Source: Actinomycetota bacterium (GTDB lineage: Bacteria; Actinomycetota; Acidimicrobiia; Acidimicrobiales; Ilumatobacteraceae). Taken from it: a stretch of 5,415 bases of DNA. Where the stretch lies: contig WLTJ01000132.1 of the NCBI GenBank assembly GCA_009705435.1, positions 1-5,415 of the forward strand. The letters are read 5' to 3'. Shown here piece after piece: positions 1 to 5,415 of the stretch (positions within the stretch are counted from its first letter, which is position 1; the number at the start of each line of letters is the position of its first letter). The translations under genes were made by a program, and so were the position numbers. A model generated the notes under the pieces. It was not told the DNA's origin. It worked only from the letters and a program-made list of their open reading frames with translations, and searched no databases.

Positions 1-26
1 GAACTAACTACTGTCACGAAGTTCAT
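1..26 (-). CDS. Possible 5' end of a following gene (partial, runs off left edge)
   Basis: An ATG at 26-24 on the minus strand opens a frame reading MNFVTVVS that stays open to the window edge. It begins 14 nt after the stop codon of the family-5 binding protein. In peptide-type ABC operons the binding protein gene is often followed by a DppB-like inner-membrane permease with a short hydrophobic N-terminus, so position and sequence are compatible with that. Against it, no clear ribosome binding site precedes the ATG (the upstream bases are A/T-rich), and only eight codons are visible. The product cannot be identified; this is a weak candidate. Confidence 0.22.
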
Positions 27-40
27 TTTAACTATTTATC

Positions 41-1732
41 TCAGCTCATCCAAGTTGAGGTGAACGCAGTTGAACCGTTAATGGCACAAGCTAACGCAAC
101 ACCTTCAGGAGACTTGACATCACATGTACCGTGGACGGCACTCGTAAACGAGTTAGCCCAAACTGTGTGCTGCAAGAAGATGTAGGTGTAAGCATCATGG
201 ATGTTCTGACTGATTTGCTTCTGGATTGGAGCTTCATCGGCCTGAGTCGGTGCTACTTGAGCCTCGAGCAACAATGTGTCTCGGCTTTCGTCGCAATAAC
301 GTGGCCAGTTCAATGAAAGGGCACCGATTGTGCGGCAGAGCAACCAAACATTGTCTTGAGCCGGTTGGGCAGCACCAAATTGGCGCCATCCAATGACATT
401 GTATTGTCCAAGGGCCGCTTCCTGAATGTGGGTATCCTGAGGAAGCTCCTGATTCAATACATTGAAACCAGCGGCACCCCAACTTGCGTTGAACAGGTCA
501 GTGATGCGTTGTCCAACATCGGATGGACCGGTGTACTGCCATTCCATATTGACCTTACCGTCGGTGCAGGTTGGTGAGCCATCTGCTGTCAAAAGGCCTT
601 CGGCGCAGTATTCGGCAACTAGAGCAAGCGCAGCTTCTGGATCGTCTGCCTCTTGCTTGATGGTCTCATCGTAATATGGACTCTCCGGAGTGAATCTTTG
701 ATCAGCCAAACGAGCTTCGCCATTGCCGAATAATGTGTTGTATTCCAAACGTGGCGTGGCCAAGGTGATTGCTTTGCGAACGCGAATGTCGTCAAAAGGT
801 GCATTCACTGAGTTGATCATCAGAAAACTCTCTTCACCATTGTCATCAATGATGTTGAAGATGGACTCATCGGCACGAAGTGGGGCTAATGACTCGGTCT
901 CAGTGGTGTGCATGGCATCAAGTTCGCCGTTCTGGAGAAGCTCAAGTCGCGTTGCGGGGTCAACCACAGGAGAGAATTCAATTGCATCAAGCCAAACGTC
1001 TCCACCCCACCACTCCTCGTTACGAACGAAGCGTGTGACGGAGTCCTGGGAACGACTGTCAAATTTGAAGGGACCAGTTCCTACTGGTGCCTGATTCAAA
1101 GTTGGATCGGCGATCGCTGCTGCCAACCATGTGGGTGAGGCGACATATCCCAACTGGGATCGCAGTGCGTGAGGGAACTGTAAGTTGGCATCCAAGAGGT
1201 GATAGATCAGAGTTAGATCGTCAACGATCTCGACAGCGTTTTCAGCCGGGTAGAACGGGCGAACTGCAAGTCCAACGAGTGGAGCTGCGTAGGCAGCGTC
1301 AAAGTTGGCTTTAACAGCTGCCGAATTGAGCGGGGTGCCGTCATGGAACAGGATGCCAGGACGCAAGACGAGAGTCCAGTCCTTGAGGTCTTCTGAAGGT
1401 GTCAATGACTCTGCCAAGTTGGGAACCCAAGTACCGTCAGCGGCAAGGGCAGTCAGAGTATCAAAGACCGCATTTCCCATGACGTAGGCGGAGACAGCGA
1501 ATGCTGAACTGGTTGGATTCAAGCCGTCAGTTTCGGCTTCAACTCCGTAACGAAGTGTTCCGCCGGCAACGGGAGTCCCAGGTGCTTCGGTGGTGGGTGC
1601 TTCGCTTGTGGGCGCTTCGGTGGTGGGCGCTTCGGTCCCTTCGCTATCGCTACCGCATGAAGCGGCAAGGAAAGCAAAAGTTAGGCCTACTGCTATTGCA
1701 GCGCGATAACGCCGTGATTTTGTTACCTGCAT
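41..1732 (-). CDS. ABC transporter substrate-binding lipoprotein, family 5 (peptide/nickel/opine type)
   Basis: Extracytoplasmic solute receptor of a DppA/OppA-type ABC importer, 563 aa from the chosen start and close to the usual family size. Seen: a basic n-region (KSRRYR), a hydrophobic core and lipobox LAAS-C with the lipidated Cys at residue 26. A Thr/Glu/Ala/Pro linker follows (about 33-51), then the SBP_bac_5 domain. Family hallmarks are GGTLRYG (about 57-63), the block LRPGILFHDGTPL (about 123-135), PVGTGPF (216-222) and a FLMIN...VRKAI segment (about 303-322). Cys residues near the C-terminus (C480, C537, C549) may form disulfides. Start: the frame stays open to an ATG at 1795, but that lies inside the likely promoter. 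ATG 1732 has AAGGGGG 5 nt upstream and gives a normal signal peptide; ATG 1753 (seven residues longer, AAAAGGGA upstream) is the main alternative. The ligand cannot be read from sequence: peptides are the default, but family 5 also binds nickel, opines and sugars. Partner permeases and ATPases are not in the window. Confidence 0.93.
   Translation of the reverse strand: MQVTKSRRYRAAIAVGLTFAFLAASCGSDSEGTEAPTTEAPTSEAPTTEAPGTPVAGGTLRYGVEAETDGLNPTSSAFAVSAYVMGNAVFDTLTALAADGTWVPNLAESLTPSEDLKDWTLVLRPGILFHDGTPLNSAAVKANFDAAYAAPLVGLAVRPFYPAENAVEIVDDLTLIYHLLDANLQFPHALRSQLGYVASPTWLAAAIADPTLNQAPVGTGPFKFDSRSQDSVTRFVRNEEWWGGDVWLDAIEFSPVVDPATRLELLQNGELDAMHTTETESLAPLRADESIFNIIDDNGEESFLMINSVNAPFDDIRVRKAITLATPRLEYNTLFGNGEARLADQRFTPESPYYDETIKQEADDPEAALALVAEYCAEGLLTADGSPTCTDGKVNMEWQYTGPSDVGQRITDLFNASWGAAGFNVLNQELPQDTHIQEAALGQYNVIGWRQFGAAQPAQDNVWLLCRTIGALSLNWPRYCDESRDTLLLEAQVAPTQADEAPIQKQISQNIHDAYTYIFLQHTVWANSFTSAVHGTCDVKSPEGVALACAINGSTAFTSTWMS
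1580..1636 (-). repeat. 15-bp tandem repeat encoding a (T/S)-E-A-P-T linker
   Basis: Nearly four copies of a 15-bp unit (plus-strand form GGTGCTTCGGTGGTG, with substitutions) lie in register with the reading frame. They encode four consecutive T/S-E-A-P motifs directly after the lipidated Cys region. The product is an extended, acidic, probably disordered spacer that lifts the binding domain off the membrane. Because the unit is a multiple of three, copy-number changes would keep the frame. Confidence 0.85.
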
Positions 1733-1737
1733 AAATT

Positions 1738-1744
1738 CCCCCTT
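1738..1744 (-). promoter_or_regulatory. Ribosome binding site for the family-5 binding protein
   Basis: AAGGGGG on the minus strand lies 5 nt upstream of the ATG at 1732. It supports that start over the longer open frame. A second purine stretch, AAAAGGGA (1759-1766), sits 5 nt before the alternative ATG at 1753, so the choice between these two is not settled. Confidence 0.5.
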
Positions 1745-1785
1745 ATTCGTCATGGAAATCCCTTTTGAGACGTCCGTCACTTGCG

Positions 1786-1814
1786 AGGCTAGCACGACCC
1801 TGCGGATCTGTGAA
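1786..1814 (-). promoter_or_regulatory. Candidate sigma70-type promoter of the family-5 binding protein gene
   Basis: On the minus strand TTCACA (1814-1809) and TAGCCT (1791-1786) are separated by exactly 17 nt. They match the -35 consensus at five of six positions and a GC-richer actinobacterial -10. Transcription would start near 1779, giving a leader of about 26 nt to ATG 1753 or about 46 nt to ATG 1732. This start point lies downstream of the farthest in-frame ATG at 1795, which argues against that start. Found by eye, with no expression evidence. Confidence 0.5.
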
Positions 1815-1906
1815 GTTGGGCGCTAACGAGTTGCCATATGTGACTTGCTCGACCGATTGATGACTCGCAGTTGCTTTTTCGGCGAGGGATACACGAAACT
1901 GCAGGG

Positions 1907-2149
1907 ATGTCCAAGGCACATCGGCGAAGACTTGACGGATTGACGAGGGCTTTACCTCATCGCTTAAACACCAATAATCCCAATTTCCTTGTCATCTCCG
2001 AAATGCACGATGAAGCGGTTTCGCAGAATCGACCGTGTTATCGCGATCCAACGAGCGGATACAGCGTGTTCACTGCGGTGTTCTTGAGCGACAGGGGTTA
2101 CTGCTGCGTGAGCGGTTGTCGTCATTGTCCGTTTGAACCTCTACAGTAA
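1907..2149 (+). CDS. Small Cys-rich protein of DUF5522 type
   Basis: An 80-residue protein of unknown function. The C-terminal half has what I recall as the DUF5522 signature: MHDEA (33-37), then YRDPTSGYSVFTA (45-57), then RGYCC-x3-CRHCPF (63-76) just before the stop. C66, C67, C71 and C74 with H73 form a compact set of possible metal or Fe-S ligands; binding is inference, not known chemistry. PHRL (17-20) also fits the start of the conserved part as I remember it. No signal peptide or membrane segment is seen, so it is probably cytosolic. Start is uncertain: ATG 1907 has GCAGGG immediately adjacent, too close to be a normal ribosome site; TTG 1940 (69 aa) and TTG 1871 (92 aa) are in frame, and the preceding stop is at 1841-1843. 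It ends 34 nt before the polyphosphate kinase gene on the same strand, so the two are probably co-transcribed. It is easily dismissed as an intergenic ORF, but the motif makes it convincing. Confidence 0.82.
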   Translation: MSKAHRRRLDGLTRALPHRLNTNNPNFLVISEMHDEAVSQNRPCYRDPTSGYSVFTAVFLSDRGYCCVSGCRHCPFEPLQ

Positions 2150-2183
2150 TCGGTGAGTTGTTTGACGGTTTTCGGAGAGATGT

Positions 2184-2999
2184 ATGACCACTAGCATGAT
2201 GGCAAAATTTCGCGTGTCTGCGACGAGACCTCTGCAGTTGAGCGCGATATCGACTGACGACAACCTGGGATGGGATAAAAGCTCTCAAAAAGGCGAGTTG
2301 GAAAAAGTAGTCGGAGAGATGGCCTTTGAGCAGCACCGTTTAATGGCTGAGGCCAAACAGAGTCTGCTCATCGTTCTTCAGGGGCGAGATGCTTCCGGTA
2401 AGGACGGGCTGGTTCGGCACGTGATGACCGGCATGAATCCTGCCGGAGTACGGGTCACAAGTTTTAAAGTGCCAGCCGGCATTGAAAAACAACACGACTA
2501 TCTATGGCGCTGCCATGACTCGTGTCCTGCTCGGGGCGAGGTCGGCGTCTGGAACCGTAGCCATTACGAAGACATTTTGGTGCCGCGGGTCAAAAACCTT
2601 GTGGGCGAGGAAGTGTGGAAGAAGCGTTATCGCCATATTCGCGATTTTGAGCAAATGCTGGTTGACGAGGGAACGCGAGTGCTCAAATTCTATTTACATG
2701 TCTCGCATGACGTTCAGCGTCAACGACTGCAAAAGCGGATTGATAATCCGGAGCGGAGTTGGAAGCATGATCCCAGCGATCTTTCCGACCGAGAGATCTG
2801 GCCAAAGTATGAGCAGGCCTACGAAGATGTTCTGCGGGAGACATCGCGCCCGCATGCCCCTTGGTATGTCATACCTGCTGACGTGAAATGGGTACGGGAT
2901 CTAGCAGTAGCGAAAATTATATTAAAGACGTTGCAGGAGATGGACCCCAAGGTTCCAGTTCCTAGTAAGGACCTCAAAAAGATCATCGTTCCCGAGTGA
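2184..2999 (+). CDS. ppk2: Polyphosphate kinase 2, class III-like (polyphosphate:nucleotide phosphotransferase)
   Basis: Cytosolic P-loop kinase that transfers phosphate between inorganic polyphosphate and nucleotides; 271 aa, normal for a single-domain PPK2. Seen: Walker A GRDASGKDG at 67-75 (D69, K73 catalytic or phosphate-binding), the Walker B/arginine block NRSHYED at 124-130, a basic lid region containing RIDNPERSWK (185-194), and the C-terminal block APWYVIPADVKW (225-236). Known of the family: NRSHYE with Asn where classes I and II have Asp is typical of class III enzymes, which phosphorylate both AMP and ADP using polyP. The class call is therefore by motif, and substrate preference is not proven. 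Start: ATG 2184 has GGAGAG 4 nt upstream; ATGs at 2196 and 2199 are possible but have poorer spacing. Neighbours are the DUF5522 gene 34 nt upstream and a phosphoribosyltransferase 103 nt downstream, all on one strand. A Trp precedes NRSHYED (residue 123) where I would expect Phe, a mild variation. Confidence 0.95.
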   Translation: MTTSMMAKFRVSATRPLQLSAISTDDNLGWDKSSQKGELEKVVGEMAFEQHRLMAEAKQSLLIVLQGRDASGKDGLVRHVMTGMNPAGVRVTSFKVPAGIEKQHDYLWRCHDSCPARGEVGVWNRSHYEDILVPRVKNLVGEEVWKKRYRHIRDFEQMLVDEGTRVLKFYLHVSHDVQRQRLQKRIDNPERSWKHDPSDLSDREIWPKYEQAYEDVLRETSRPHAPWYVIPADVKWVRDLAVAKIILKTLQEMDPKVPVPSKDLKKIIVPE

Positions 3000-3092
3000 G
3001 CGAGAGTTCTTCTGTATCTGACTAATAGGGCGTAGCAAGGTTCGAGCGTCTACATTTGGTGATGGCGGGCCGAACGGGCTCACAGCACTCTG

Positions 3093-3097
3093 AAAGG
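3093..3097 (+). promoter_or_regulatory. Ribosome binding site supporting a GTG start
   Basis: AAAGG lies 5 nt before the GTG at 3103. The next in-frame ATG, at 3124, has no comparable purine stretch at the right distance, so this site decides for the GTG start of the phosphoribosyltransferase. Confidence 0.6.
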
Positions 3098-3102
3098 CCG
3101 AC

Positions 3103-3600
3103 GTGTCGAACCAACGTGAAATTATGACTTGGGAGATTTTCGGAGAGGCTTCGCGAGCGTTGGCACAAATGGTTGCCGAAGACGGATACGACCCCGACAT
3201 GATTCTCTCGATCGCTAGGGGCGGTCTATTAATTGGTGGAGCTCTGGGATATTCGCTAGCAGTCAAAAATGTGTACACCATGAATGTGGAGTTTTATACG
3301 GGTGTCGATGAGCGACTAGAGGTTCCCCGAATTCTCCCGCCTGCTCCCGACTTCGTGGACCTTGGTGATGCCAAGATTCTGATTGCTGATGATGTGGCAG
3401 ATACTGGTCACACATTGCGCAGCGTACAAAAATTCTGTGAAGGCAAGGTCGGCGAAGTGCGCACAGCGGTTCTCTATGAAAAGTCGCACTCTGTCGTGCA
3501 AGCAGATTATGCATGGAAGAAAACAGATCTGTGGATCAACTTCCCGTGGAGCGATAAAGATCCTTTCATCGTCCGCGAAGGTCATGTGCGCGACGCTTGA
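3103..3600 (+). CDS. Phosphoribosyltransferase, hypoxanthine/xanthine-guanine type (COG2236-like)
   Basis: Type I phosphoribosyltransferase fold, 165 aa, probably cytosolic and acting in purine salvage (base + PRPP to nucleoside monophosphate + PPi). Seen: the pyrophosphate-loop region SIARGGL at 36-42, the PRPP-binding motif ILIADDVADTGHT at 92-104 with the acidic pair D96-D97, and a C-terminal WINFPW at 144-149. The last resembles the W-x-x-x-P-W element of Gpt/COG2236 proteins that contacts the base. Start is GTG 3103, by ribosome site; the family N-terminus usually runs a few residues ahead of the TWEIFGEA segment (9-16), which fits. The nearest relatives I remember are actinobacterial proteins annotated only as phosphoribosyltransferase family, so substrate preference among hypoxanthine, guanine and xanthine is open. 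It lies 103 nt after the polyphosphate kinase gene on the same strand. No convincing promoter or terminator was found in that gap, so it may be read from the same transcript. Confidence 0.9.
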   Translation: MSNQREIMTWEIFGEASRALAQMVAEDGYDPDMILSIARGGLLIGGALGYSLAVKNVYTMNVEFYTGVDERLEVPRILPPAPDFVDLGDAKILIADDVADTGHTLRSVQKFCEGKVGEVRTAVLYEKSHSVVQADYAWKKTDLWINFPWSDKDPFIVREGHVRDA

Positions 3601-3633
3601 GTAAAAGACTCTAGGAACGACTTCTTCTACTCA
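3598..3633. terminator. Weak hairpin between convergent genes, possible bidirectional terminator
   Basis: TGAGTAAAAG (3598-3607) can pair with CTTCTACTCA (3624-3633), ten positions with one A-C mismatch, around a 16-nt loop. It overlaps the stop codon of the phosphoribosyltransferase and lies just past the end of the convergent binding protein gene, the expected place for a shared terminator. The stem is A/T-rich and neither strand has a proper U-tract after it, so it may have no function. Confidence 0.3.
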
Positions 3634-3643
3634 GTTTGAATCT

Positions 3644-4762
3644 TCAGCGCCCAGGTGAGCCTTGGCAGTAGTCGTTGGTGTAGACGGATGAAACATCGTC
3701 TGTAATTTCCACGCCTTGAGATGCATAAATCGGTTGCAAAATATCGTATAGATCTTGAACTTTTGTCTCATCGAAGGAGCAGTACGTTCCATCTGGGCTA
3801 TTCGCACCAATGTTTTTCTCCTCCAATAACTGCAAGCCGGCCAAATTAAGTTCTGCACTAAGGCTCCAAAAGCCGTCGTACTCTTCATTGATTTCAATCA
3901 TCCTGTCGGTGATGGGAGTCGGATTGTTGTAGAAGTCCACCCATGCTTGTTGCATTTTTGGAACCAACAACTTGAGGCAAGCATCAAGTTCTGTAGCTCG
4001 GCTCTTGAGCATCGTGATTGTTGCTGGATAGTTGTCGAAACCAAGTTCAGAGACAGTGAAAAATGAGACATCCGCTGGCGCTCCGTCCTTCCAGAGAATG
4101 TCATTTTCGTATTTGTAGATTTCGTTGGTGGCAAATCCTTGTTGCAAAATAGAGCCGCCTTTGCTGACCCAAGTGGCGTCGGAACCGTTGTAACTCGGGT
4201 CGCTTTGTTCTGGCATCAGATAACCCTTGTCAATCATGAAATCGATATAGGACAGGCCTGGAAAGTGCACGAAGGAGGCACCACTGGCAGCAATGTCAGT
4301 TGGAGTCTTGATTGCGTACTGAGTTGGATCCCACATCAGCATTTGAGGATCTTGATCAAGAGTTTTTGCGATAGCAATCAGCGGAAGAGCGGCAGAGTCT
4401 TTGATCAGGTCAGCTATTCCGATGTAAGCCATATCGGCTTGCCCGTCAACGAGGACAGAACTGTTCTGCTTATCAAAGTTTTTTGTGAGAATTTCTACTT
4501 CTTGTAATCCACCGACTGCGTATTGCTGCTGCACCGGACCCGAGTAGGAGACACTGTTTTTGTCAGCGGTGCCAGAGGGTCCGATCAACTGATATGTGCC
4601 ACCATGTTCAAGTTCTGGAAACCAATCTGTCTGAATCGTTAATTTGGCGGGGCAGACTCCCGTAGCCGGGTCTGTCTTCTCGCTTGTATCCGAACTACAT
4701 GCCACAAAGATTGAAGTGAGGCTGAAGAGTGAAACTAATGCGGTGACACGTCGGGGGGACAT
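3644..4762 (-). CDS. ABC transporter substrate-binding lipoprotein, NMT1/SsuA/ThiY-like
   Basis: Membrane-anchored receptor of an ABC importer, 372 aa from the chosen start. Seen: n-region MSPRR, a hydrophobic core and a lipobox ending FVA-C with the lipidated Cys at residue 22, then a short Ser/Thr/Asp spacer. The mature part begins near KLTIQTDWFPELEHGG (about 40-55), typical of the NMT1/SsuA group of type 2 periplasmic folds that bind nitrate, sulfonates, taurine or thiamine pyrimidine precursors. Other notable blocks are DMAYIG (110-115), PGLSYIDFMI (168-177) and QQGFATNE (207-214). Four Cys remain in the mature protein (C37, C262, C328, C366). Start: the frame extends to an ATG at 4801, but ATG 4762 has a near-perfect AAAGGAG 4 nt upstream and yields a clean signal peptide. 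The permease gene ends 48 nt upstream on the same strand, so the two form an operon. The ligand cannot be read from sequence; no ATPase is visible in the window. Confidence 0.9.
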   Translation of the reverse strand: MSPRRVTALVSLFSLTSIFVACSSDTSEKTDPATGVCPAKLTIQTDWFPELEHGGTYQLIGPSGTADKNSVSYSGPVQQQYAVGGLQEVEILTKNFDKQNSSVLVDGQADMAYIGIADLIKDSAALPLIAIAKTLDQDPQMLMWDPTQYAIKTPTDIAASGASFVHFPGLSYIDFMIDKGYLMPEQSDPSYNGSDATWVSKGGSILQQGFATNEIYKYENDILWKDGAPADVSFFTVSELGFDNYPATITMLKSRATELDACLKLLVPKMQQAWVDFYNNPTPITDRMIEINEEYDGFWSLSAELNLAGLQLLEEKNIGANSPDGTYCSFDETKVQDLYDILQPIYASQGVEITDDVSSVYTNDYCQGSPGR

Positions 4763-4766
4763 GATT

Positions 4767-4773
4767 CTCCTTT
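4767..4773 (-). promoter_or_regulatory. Strong ribosome binding site for the NMT1-like binding protein
   Basis: AAAGGAG on the minus strand lies 4 nt before the ATG at 4762. It is a near-ideal anti-16S match. It fixes the start there rather than at the in-frame ATG at 4801, which would put a non-signal-like, Cys-containing extension ahead of the lipoprotein signal. Confidence 0.8.
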
Positions 4774-4810
4774 GGTTACAGCAGACTTTAGCGGGATGCA
4801 TAGAAGTCGG

Positions 4811-5415
4811 CTAATCATTGTCGTGCCAATCCCTGATGGCGCGGGTTGTGACCCACCCGACAAGAAGAAACATCAATACTCCGAAGATTGAAGCCGTGAT
4901 CGTGCCTGCGAACATCTCTGGTCGTTCAATTGACTTTTGCTGTCGGGTGCGGATGTAGTACCCAATTCCTTTTTCTCCCTTAACAAAAAAGAAATCTGCG
5001 ACGACTGAACCAATGACCGCACTGCCCGATGCGATACGGATGCCAGTCATCAGTGAGGGTAATGCGCTGGGAAGTTCAAGGCGCCAGAGCCGAGTGCGAC
5101 GAGAGACGTGATTGAGAGTGAAGAGGTCGTGATGCATCTGGTCGGTTGATTGAAGACCGAACAAAGTGTTGGTGATCACGGGAAAGATAGCGATCAGAAC
5201 TGTGACGACGAGACGCACGCCCAGTTCCTCACCGAACAACTGGGTGAGAAGAGGTGTGATCGCCAGGATGGGAACCGTCTGTAGGACGACGGCGTAGGGG
5301 AACAAGGCTCGTTCAACGCTTCTGGAAAGGTTCATCAGCACGGCTAGTGCTATTCCGAGAAGTATCGCGATGGACAGTCCCAAGATCGTGACCTTGACTG
5401 TTGGCCACATGTAGC
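4811..5415 (-). CDS. ABC transporter permease, SsuC/ThiX/RibX-like (5' partial)
   Basis: Inner-membrane channel subunit (BPD_transp_1 fold) of an importer for the NMT1-like binding protein that follows it. The frame stays open to the right edge. Counting from the ATG at 5410 there are 199 residues against roughly 250-270 usual, and its MWPTVKVTILG resembles an internal family segment (LWPTLWVTL), so the true start lies outside the window. Numbering from that Met, hydrophobic segments fall at about 5-27, 36-55, 63-85, 118-140 and 168-190. The cytoplasmic EAA coupling loop, which docks on the ATPase, spans about 94-118 and ends in LELPSALPSLMTGIRIA. The usual glycine of the loop seems to be replaced by His101 or shifted. 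The segment DFFF-x3-GEKGIG (139-150) matches the late TM region of this subfamily. The stop is TAG at 4811-4813, with the binding protein start 48 nt further on, so they are co-transcribed. The ATPase is not in the window. Confidence 0.9.
   Translation of the reverse strand, partial: YMWPTVKVTILGLSIAILLGIALAVLMNLSRSVERALFPYAVVLQTVPILAITPLLTQLFGEELGVRLVVTVLIAIFPVITNTLFGLQSTDQMHHDLFTLNHVSRRTRLWRLELPSALPSLMTGIRIASGSAVIGSVVADFFFVKGEKGIGYYIRTRQQKSIERPEMFAGTITASIFGVLMFLLVGWVTTRAIRDWHDND

Noticed and set aside
723..1094. Plus-strand open frame of 123 codons opposite the family-5 binding protein
   Set aside because: It lies wholly antisense to a gene with clear family motifs, its product is Ser-rich low-complexity without a recognisable domain, and no ribosome site was found. 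Other plus-strand frames between 131 and 1734 are dismissed for the same reason.
1871..1906. N-terminal extension of the DUF5522 protein from TTG 1871
   Set aside because: A TTG start without a ribosome site, adding 12 residues that do not resemble the family; kept only as an alternative.
2142..2147. TACAGT as a -10 box for a separate PPK2 promoter
   Set aside because: It overlaps the last codons of the DUF5522 gene and has no acceptable -35 element at 16-19 nt; the short spacing between the genes makes co-transcription simpler.
2482..2886. Second plus-strand frame inside the PPK2 gene (134 codons)
   Set aside because: It is fully contained in the PPK2 gene, whose Walker motifs are in the other frame, and it shows no motif of its own.
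3039..3045. GGTTCGA resembling a tRNA T-loop
   Set aside because: The flanks cannot form the T-stem, and there is no anticodon arm, acceptor stem or CCA end around it.
3065..3080. CGGGC-rich sequence (CGGGCCGAACGGGC) between PPK2 and the phosphoribosyltransferase, considered as a terminator
   Set aside because: It is mainly a short direct repeat; the best inverted pairing is only about 3 bp and no U-tract follows.
4139..4507. Plus-strand frame of 122 codons opposite the NMT1-like binding protein
   Set aside because: Antisense to a well supported lipoprotein gene; the product has no recognisable motif.

Overview
The window looks like chromosomal DNA from an actinomycetote of moderate GC content (roughly half, by eye). 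The first lipoprotein has a Thr-Glu-Ala-Pro linker after its lipobox Cys, a style I associate with Acidimicrobiia-like planktonic actinobacteria. The phosphoribosyltransferase and the NMT1-type binding protein also resemble actinobacterial families I remember. This placement is inference; there is no marker gene in the window.

Layout: (1) 41-1732, minus strand: a large family-5 (peptide/nickel/opine-type) ABC transporter substrate-binding lipoprotein, with a plausible promoter at 1786-1814. A possible start of a following gene runs off the left edge (26-1). (2) 1907-3600, plus strand, divergent from it: a small Cys-rich protein of DUF5522 type (1907-2149), a class III-like polyphosphate kinase 2 (2184-2999) and a purine-type phosphoribosyltransferase (3103-3600). 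(3) 3644-5415, minus strand, convergent with the previous group: an ABC permease whose 5' end lies beyond the right edge, followed after 48 nt by its NMT1/SsuA/ThiY-like substrate-binding lipoprotein.

How the genes fit together: the two flanking blocks are high-affinity uptake systems, and their ATPases (and the other permeases of the first system) must lie outside the window. The middle block suggests nucleotide salvage. The phosphoribosyltransferase would make a nucleoside monophosphate from a base and PRPP, and a class III PPK2 can phosphorylate nucleoside mono- and diphosphates from polyphosphate. That link is inferred from adjacency and family knowledge only. The least understood element is the DUF5522 protein, whose dense Cys/His motif suggests metal or Fe-S binding but has no function known to me. 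I found no CRISPR array, insertion sequence, phage gene, tRNA or rRNA. No intergenic stretch exceeds 300 bases.
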